This document shows, one piece after another, positions 21,474 to 26,807 of a stretch of DNA of 26,807 nt (position 1 is its first letter; each line of letters opens with the position of its first letter). Source of the DNA: Bacteroidota bacterium (GTDB lineage Bacteria > Bacteroidota > Bacteroidia > Chitinophagales > Chitinophagaceae). Below the pieces are notes generated by a model, which was not told the DNA's origin, searched no databases, and saw nothing but the letters and a program-made list of their open reading frames with translations. Location: positions 1 through 26,807 of the forward strand of contig JADJZY010000024.1 in NCBI GenBank assembly GCA_016715505.1, written 5' to 3'. Both the position numbers and the translations under genes were made by a program.

Positions 21474-21580
21474 CTGTTTCTCATTCTCTTTGCGGTGTCT
21501 CTTGTCTTCGGTCGCGCTAAATTCATCTGAAGAGTAAATCTTAAATCGGAGTAATTCCACGCGGGGAATTAAACTACCCT
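21474..21580. repeat. Dispersed intergenic repeat, copy B
   Basis: This is the second copy of the repeat described at 20378-20501, with the core AAATTCATCTGAAGAGTAAA and a GGAGTAATTCCACG end. It ends 2 nt before the NERD gene's last base. Identity between copies is moderate and includes small indels, so the pair is old. Confidence 0.7.
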
Positions 21581-21582
21581 TT

Positions 21583-22752
21583 TCAGCTTTGCTCATTCCG
21601 GTTGATTAAATATTTAGCAATCAACGCTGTTTCATCATTCGAAAAAATAGGTTTAAAAAATGCCACATAATTTCTGAGCTCCTTCAAGGTTAATATTTTT
21701 ACATATTGAAACTCTTCATTGGGCTTTTGGTTGATTAATACGATGAGGTTTCTGATTGGAATTTTTCTTTCACCCCAATGGTGTTTATTGAGTGAGTTGA
21801 TCCCTTCAGTATTCAAAATTTTATATAATGCAAAACTTGATCTTTGGCTTTGTTCAACGGGCGATCTAAGACTAAGATTACTTAATGAATGTTCACTCCT
21901 ATTTTTTGTTTCGATCATAAATATTCCCGACGGTGAAATTAAAATATGATCAATTTGAATGGACCAGATATACTCTCCAGCTTGTCGCTTATAGATAGGC
22001 GGATTAAAGGTGCAAGTAAAATCATTGATTAAATGATAGTCGTCGGATAATTGTTCCAATTCCTTAGCAACCTTTTGTTCTCCTATAGACCCTAATATCG
22101 TAGAAATTTAATTCATCAATAATGCTTTTCCTTCTTTCCAGTTCATTTAACTCATTTGAACCACTTTGCTTCACGGCATCAGCAAAGTGAGCCGTGATGT
22201 ATTGATATCGTTGACTCTTCTCGAAAGCATCCCTTTGTGCTTGAATAAAATATTCAACATTGGCATTTAAAATATATTTCGAATCCCGTATCCTTCTTTT
22301 AGTTTAACTTTTTTAAAGTTTGAAACAGTTTCAAAGAATGGAAGAAGATTTTGATACCAAATGGCCTAGCTCTTGTTTAACTGATTCAGTTCTGCTCTGT
22401 AATTTTTGTTCGATCTCTTCTTTCCTTTTTCAATGGATACATGGAGTTGTTCAATTTCCACTTCAGAGCAGCCTTTTCCTCCTCTATACGTTGAGTATGA
22501 TTGGAAGTGATTTGCTTTTGTGCATCCGAATAATTTCGTTGAAACGCGAGTAATTCATTGATAGACTTGAAATCATGGATATGTTCCTGATGCAAACGTG
22601 TTTTGATGCTTGTGAGCGAGCCAACCTGATTGTAAACATTGCTCATATAACTGTTTATATTTCTGAACGGTGATGGGTTTTTTCTTTAATTTCTCGTTTA
22701 ATTTTCGTTTCAGTGTCTTGGGTCTTAAATCACTAACACCGTTATAAGGCAA
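21583..22752 (-). CDS. NERD-domain protein with N-terminal coiled coil, frameshifted
   Basis: The reconstructed protein has about 390 residues. The N-terminal part (GVSDLRPKTLKRKLNEKL, KKPITVQKYKQLYEQ) and a charged coiled coil (SDAQKQITSNHTQRIEEEKA) lead into the NERD domain: SIGEQKVAKELEQLSDDYHL, then IQIDHILISPSGIFMIETKN. The D..........E.K core is typical of nuclease-related NERD domains, which resemble the PD-(D/E)xK fold. Frame breaks lie near 22620, 22340, 22290 and 22110; only the C-terminal 158 residues and the coiled coil are openly readable. The start is uncertain: a TTG at 22752 is the best I can see and no ATG fits. It lies 118 bp downstream of the HIT gene on the same strand. 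The role is probably DNA processing or defence, inferred from the domain. Confidence 0.7.
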
Positions 22753-22779
22753 ATCTAAGAATCACAATTTATTTTTTAT

Positions 22780-22808
22780 ACCGGGAGAATTTATTCAACT
22801 CCGGGTGT
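22780..22808. repeat. Imperfect hairpin between the HIT and NERD genes
   Basis: ACCGGGAG and CTCCGGGT pair at 7 of 8 positions around a 13-nt loop. On the minus strand it is followed by an A-rich tract, not a T-run, so it is not a standard terminator. It may sit in the leader of the NERD gene. Confidence 0.35.
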
Positions 22809-22869
22809 TGAAACATTTAAAAGCTATCCCTCTAATGGAATACTACTTTGATCTGCGCCTTTAACATCA

Positions 22870-23281
22870 TTAATAATATCCTTTCCCCGGAATAATATGG
22901 CGAACACCTCCGGCAGGGTCTTCAACATCCCATATACCTCGGTATTAAATGTAAGTGTACATGATGAATGGTTTGCCCTGCCGACTCTCCTACATTGATA
23001 CCTACATTAAATCCATCCGGATTGAATTTTTCTACGAGTATCAATTTGGCTTTATTCAACATGAACCAGCAATGACTTTGCTCTTCTGTCGAAAGGTCAA
23101 AATAGTCCGCAGTATGTCTCTTAGGTATGATAAGTGTATGACCTTCATTCACAGGAAATTTATCCAGCATTGCAAAGGCATATTCATTCTCCAACAAGAT
23201 CGTTCTATCCGAATCAGGATTGCAAAATGGGCAAATGGATTCTTTCATTTTTTTGAATTGGGTTTCTAATAAACTTTCCAT
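22870..23281 (-). CDS. HIT-family nucleotide hydrolase/transferase
   Basis: The start MKESICPFCNP at 23248 fits the family best; an in-frame ATG at 23281 would add 11 residues and overlap the HNH gene. It has a CPFC pair (C6, C9), the motif FPVNEGHTLIIPKRH, and the catalytic histidine triad HHVHLHLIPR (H96, H98, H100). The open frame appears to end at 22922, but the expected family tail GDVEDPAGGVRHIIPGKGYY follows in another frame to a TAA at 22872-22870. One G is missing from a GGGG run near 22928, so the protein is about 125 residues and complete. HIT enzymes of this type cleave dinucleoside polyphosphates or nucleoside phosphoramidates. The HNH stop lies 17 nt upstream, so the two are probably cotranscribed. 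Confidence 0.85.
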
Positions 23282-24382
23282 TCCTCGTATCCCCGGTCGC
23301 TAATCAAGTATCTGCAACTGCTGATCAATTGTTCAATACCGGCGGTCTGCCAACTCTCACTAGTGTTGTTTCCTAAAAGTGTAACTTTCATTTCCTTATG
23401 AAATCTTTCCGGTTGTTTTATGTTGATCAATTCCCAGTAATGTAGTATGAGGTCTTTATTCTGTACTATTCTTTCAGGCGAAGGGATTTTGTTTCTTTTG
23501 TGGTTGTTGATCTTTGCATTAGAAGGAAGTAAATTCCACAAGTCATTATTTTTCCAAATGGAAAAAGGAATGACATGGTCTATATCATATTTTTTAAAGG
23601 TTCACCCGTCCATACACAGCGTACCGAACCTTCATGCTCTAAAATGGATTTGTAAATCTGTTTCGATTCAGCCACATCCCTTGAGTCAATGGGGCTTTTA
23701 ATTTTTCGTTCAACACATTTTCCATGCTCAGATTGTTTTTTGAAGCATTGACAGAAAATTCAGCCCATTTGAAAAGTATCGAATCCTGACCGCCTATAAA
23801 ACTGCCTAAAAAATTAAACACTTCATAATATTCATAGGGTATAGAAAATGAACCGTAATTATCGACAAGATATTGGATATCTATGTCTTTATCTTGACGT
23901 TTTGCCTTGCCCGGCTCATATACAAAAATGGACCAGTGCCTATCATTGAATGACCCACCGATATATTTCATAGGTTGGGTCGTGATTGTTTTCTGGAGTG
24001 TACGCAGGAGCGCAAGAAAATCCGCCTTTAATTCCCCTTGTATCCCTTTTGTCTTTAGGTCATTGTAAAAGGCAGAAAATCCACCCCGGCTTTTGTACGC
24101 TTCGATGATTCTCTTCAACTGCGATCCGAAGGCAAGATTTGTGGTCCCGTAACTCTGGGGAATATAATTAGCACTTTCTAGAATAGGGTAATAGTACAAT
24201 AACCATTTTTCAATCAACAAACCGGTTGGCATCGTGACCTTATCATTTGAAAATCGCTTCAGATAGGGAGAATTCTCCTGAATGATATCGATTACACCCC
24301 TTAATAATGCAAACTTATAAGTGGTAGACTTACTGTCCCGCTCAATGATCTTGTTGATATTTTGAAAAATCTCGTTCTGCAT
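23266..24382 (-). CDS. HNH endonuclease, frameshifted
   Basis: The reconstructed protein has about 370 residues. The N-terminal domain (TTYKFALLRGVIDIIQE, LLIEKWLLYYYPILES) is of a kind often found before HNH domains in putative restriction enzymes. The HNH core reads VRCVWTGEPLKKYDIDHVIP, then LWNLLPSNAKINNHKRNKIP, with the DH pair, the central Asn and the N..K..K end all present. Two frame breaks interrupt it: near 23690 one G is missing from a GGGG run, and near 23600 one A is missing from an A7 run. After these it reads smoothly. It should cut DNA; a restriction or defence role is inferred. It is the first gene of a minus-strand HNH-HIT-NERD series. No matching methyltransferase is visible, so if it restricts DNA it may recognise modified or invading DNA. 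Confidence 0.8.
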
Positions 24383-24649
24383 CTAATCAAGGTTAAATGT
24401 AGAAATATGGCTTCCTTGTAGGAGTTTCTCCACCTCGAGAGTCTGAGTATAGTATAGTTGCATCTCCACTTGATTCGTATTTCGTAGGGTTTATAAATAT
24501 ACTATTCGGATTTGATTTATGCTGCTCTCAATTTTGGTTCCATTGCGTGCGGACACGCCCCAGGGTATACCCCCCCATCCTTTCCCTTTTTTCCATTCCA
24601 ATTTTAAATACGTTGCGTTCATTCAATATCCACCGTTATTTATCAGCGC
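24383..24649. other. Divergent intergenic region with left copy of a direct repeat
   Basis: This region lies between the minus-strand HNH gene and the plus-strand Fic gene and should hold both promoters. The part 24564-24656 is repeated in diverged form at 25762-25838: a C-run followed by CCTTTTTTCCATTCC, then TTATCAGCGCATGTTAC. No confident promoter box was found. Confidence 0.45.
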
Positions 24650-24656
24650 ATGTTAC
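24564..24656 (+). repeat. Direct repeat flanking Fic, left copy
   Basis: It shares with 25762-25838 the pattern GT.TAC.CCCCCAT followed by TTTTTTCCATTCC, and an exact 17-nt block TTATCAGCGCATGTTAC (24640-24656 and 25822-25838). The left copy contains the start codon of the Fic gene. Confidence 0.65.
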
Positions 24657-25659
24657 CACTCAATATCTTACATATCGAAATTGACGAATTCAAAGGTGCA
24701 TGGCGAGCATTAGGGCAATTGGCGCCAAGCAATTGTCTTCACTAAAACGAGTGGCAACGATTGAAAATATAGCCCTTCAACGCGTATCGAAGGAAGGGTG
24801 GCGATCAACAGGTTGAGGTTTTGTTAGGCAAACTTCAAATCAATCAATTTTCAACAAGAGATGAACAGGAAGTTGCCGGATATGCAAGGGTCATGAATTT
24901 AGTCTTTGAACATGATGAACTTATTCCACTGACTGAAAATTACATTCAGCAATTACACAACGAACTTTTACAGTATAGCGAAAAAGACCATTGGCATAAG
25001 GGCAATTATAAGAAATCGCCAAATCATGTAGAAGCCTTTGGCCCTAATGGAGAAAACCCGGTATCGTTTTTGAAAACATCAAGCCCATTTGAAACTCCTA
25101 TCAGAATCGGGTGATTTATTGACTTGGGCTGTACAAACTTATGCAGAAAAGAAATTGCACCTGTTTTGATCACCGCTATTTTTATCGTTGAATTTTAGCC
25201 ATTCACCCATTTCAAGACGGTAACGGTAGGCTTTCAAGGTTTTAACGACATACTTACTTTTAAAGAAGGTACGCCTATGTGCCATATAGTTCGCTTGAAG
25301 CGGTCATTGGAAATAATAAGGAAAATTATTATCTCGCGCTCAGGCAAACTCAAGGAACATTAAAGACGGATAAAGTCTAACTGGCAACCTTGGCTTTTGT
25401 TTTTTTTGAAGGCCTTAAAAGAGCAAAAGAAAGGCTCGAAGTAAAAGTGGAACGAGAAATTACTGCTGACAAAACTACCTGTATTGTCTCTTCAAATCCT
25501 TGAATTGATTAAATCAAGAGGAAGAGTTACCATTGGTGAGGTTGTAACATTAACCCAGGCCAATCGGAATACGATTAAAAACATCTGGAAGCATTGGCAG
25601 CCGACCATCACATCCAAAAGCAAGGCACTACAAAAGGTTCATGGTATATTTTAAAATAG
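24650..25659 (+). pseudogene. Fic-family protein (class II), broken
   Basis: About 336 residues when frames are joined, starting MLPLNILHIEIDEFKGAWRA at 24650 and ending GSWYILK with TAG at 25657-25659. The N-terminal inhibitory motif STRIEG (near 24785, form S/TxxxE-G/N) and the catalytic Fic motif HPFQDGNGRLSR (near 25205) are both readable. A winged-helix-like C-terminus follows (ILELIKSRGRVTIGEVV). Fic enzymes transfer AMP to target proteins; the STRIEG helix would block ATP binding in its own active site. I see at least eight frame breaks (near 24735, 24775, 24800, 25070, 25110, 25175, 25230 and 25375) spread through the gene, more than in its neighbours. It is the only sizeable plus-strand gene in the window. 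Real decay is likely, though read errors may add to it. Confidence 0.8.
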
Positions 25660-26088
25660 AAATACGAGGAAGTTCTTCGATTTGGGCATAGCCCGGCCGA
25701 AGAATATTTTATTATTCCAGGTACACCACCTCTTCCCCTTCTCCTGAAGCGGGCCCGCCATGTGTACTCCCCCATTCCTTCTTTTTTCCATTCCTATCGT
25801 TCATTTAGTAATCATTTTAAGTTATCAGCGCATGTTACTCTTAAATCCCGACACCGGATATCGAACATTTTATGCACCATCATGTCGAACCTCGTTATAA
25901 GGTGGGTGATCCTTTGGCGTTTTGTTTCATTGAGGTAAAGCTGAAGCGCGGGGAGTACGCTATTGGTTGGGTGTGCTGATGTGGGCCTATTGTCTTTATC
26001 CACTGATGTGTGGTTGATTCGAAGCATGCGCAATGATGCGTTGCTCGCAATGATGTAACACGAATCGCAGCCAACAAAACAACAAAAC
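25660..26088. other. Intergenic region downstream of Fic
   Basis: It contains the right copy of the direct repeat (25762-25838). Behind it lies a short plus-strand frame (25872-25979, MHHHVEPRYKVGDP...) of uncertain meaning, more GC-rich than its surroundings. Two copies of CGCAATGATG occur close together near 26030 and 26046. No supported gene and no clear terminator for the gene ending at 26089. Confidence 0.35.
25762..25838 (+). repeat. Direct repeat flanking Fic, right copy
   Basis: This is the right-hand partner of 24564-24656, shorter by a few small gaps. The exact TTATCAGCGCATGTTAC block is at 25822-25838, and it again places an ATG after CAGCGC. The copies lie about 1.2 kb apart and bracket the Fic remnant. 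Confidence 0.65.
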
Positions 26089-26807
26089 TTATGGCACTAC
26101 CGCCCCCACAAAGTTATTGCTGTTTTCTTCCCAGAAAATAAAATCCAATCCATCTACAATACCATCTCCATTCAGATCGGTACTAAAATAACCGCCTGCA
26201 AAATTGTTGTTGTCGTTTTCCCAATCGTTGTAATCCAGGCCGTCAATGATGCCATCCTGATTGATATCGCCGGTGTAGATCGCAAAGTTGCCGAGTTCTA
26301 CCTCGATTTGATTATTTCCGAAGGCTTTGTTGGCCGCTGTTGTAAAATCGTAATTCGCTTGATTCATAAAATCAAAACTTGTAATTCCGTTACTCCATGT
26401 TTCTAAACTATTCCGATGTTTAATGACAACATAAAAGCCCATTAAATTGTTCGGTATATTATTGAAATTGCATGTTATTGTACCATCAGTATTTAACACA
26501 CCCTTGTACATTGCTATGCTATTTTGTGGCATCATGTAGTCATACAATACGACTGTTATAGTATCCGTTTGCATGAAAGTATTATTTTGACCCTGATTGA
26601 ATAAAGTACTGGCCATCTGTTGATTGCCGTTTAAGTAAAATCCTTGTAGAAATAGTTTTAGGCTCAGCGATTTATAGCAATGGTTGACATTTAAAATTTG
26701 AAAATCATTGGCATGGGCCAACCGGTAATATCGGTTACTGTAAGGGTAACATTTTTAGGCCCTGAGCTCACATAATTATGTGTAGTATTTATACCATTGG
26801 CGGTGAT
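26089..26807 (-). CDS. PKD-type surface protein with dockerin-like C-terminal module (5' end outside window)
   Basis: The gene enters from the right edge. The first readable part (ITANGINTTHNYVSSGPKNV, TLTVTDITG) is the end of a PKD or similar Ig-like domain. One frame break near 26730 separates it from LAHANDFQILNVNHCYKSLS and the shared C-terminal module (LKLFLQGFYLNGNQQMASTL ... VVIKHRNSLETWS). Calcium loops DINQDGIIDGLD and DLNGDGIVDGLD follow, and the end SNNFVGAVVP with TAA at 26091-26089. The last ~65 codons are almost identical in DNA to those of the gene at 18340. It is probably exported to the cell surface; the N-terminal domains cannot be seen. Confidence 0.85.

Noticed and set aside
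22319..22335. 17-nt palindrome TTTGAAACAGTTTCAAA
   Set aside because: It falls inside the reconstructed NERD coding sequence and is A/T-rich, so chance is the simplest reading.
25872..25979. 35-residue plus-strand frame MHHHVEPRYKVGDP...
   Set aside because: Protein-like in composition, but too short and without context or known family to call a gene.
1..26807. CRISPR array, tRNA, rRNA or integron attC sites
   Set aside because: I found no regularly spaced repeats, no cloverleaf-like or rRNA sequence, and no attC-type RYYYAAC/GTTRRRY arms around the cassette-like repeat.

Overview
The window looks like a chromosomal segment from a Bacteroidota bacterium, most likely an environmental Chitinophagales/Saprospirales-type lineage. 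The evidence is moderate-to-low GC, no strong Shine-Dalgarno sequences, secreted mosaic proteins built from LamG, CARDB, PKD, SprB and dockerin-like modules, a TPR histidine kinase beside a LytTR response regulator, and the 'PQG..YQAVARN' tail-fibre-like family. Nearly every gene lies on the minus strand; the Fic remnant near the right end is the main exception.

Region 1 (1-9056), read right to left: a LytTR response regulator and an overlapping TPR histidine kinase (8638 to 5798), then a three-gene set of secreted proteins. These are a collagen-like tail-fibre protein (5551-2988), a thermolysin-type M4 metallopeptidase starting 2 nt later (2985-1032), and a short protein (989-181) that ends in the dockerin-like C-terminal module and a clear hairpin terminator. 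Region 2 (9057-20088): a giant surface protein of about 3000 residues, which appears as four open frames joined by single-base frameshifts, and an intact 582-residue beta-propeller protein. Region 3 (20089-25660): an accessory island with a RelE/ParE toxin and its antitoxin, a MITE-like element, a diverged dispersed repeat, a NERD-domain protein, a HIT hydrolase, an HNH endonuclease and a decayed Fic gene flanked by direct repeats. Region 4 (26089 to the end): the 3' part of another PKD plus dockerin-like surface protein.

Four proteins of otherwise unrelated architecture share the same C-terminal module of about 180 residues: a beta-rich part, two DxNxDGxxDxxD calcium loops, and an ending of the form NNFVG..VP. 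The module probably serves as a common export, sorting or assembly tag. The HNH-HIT-NERD genes on one strand, next to a toxin-antitoxin pair and Fic, look like a defence or genome-conflict island.

Most long genes are broken by +/-1 shifts, many of them in short homopolymers, with perfect family-like sequence resuming in the next frame. This fits uncorrected indel errors in the assembly better than wholesale gene death, although the Fic gene and the first gene may be truly decayed. I therefore give reconstructed gene spans across these shifts. I see no rRNA, tRNA, CRISPR array or phage structural cluster.
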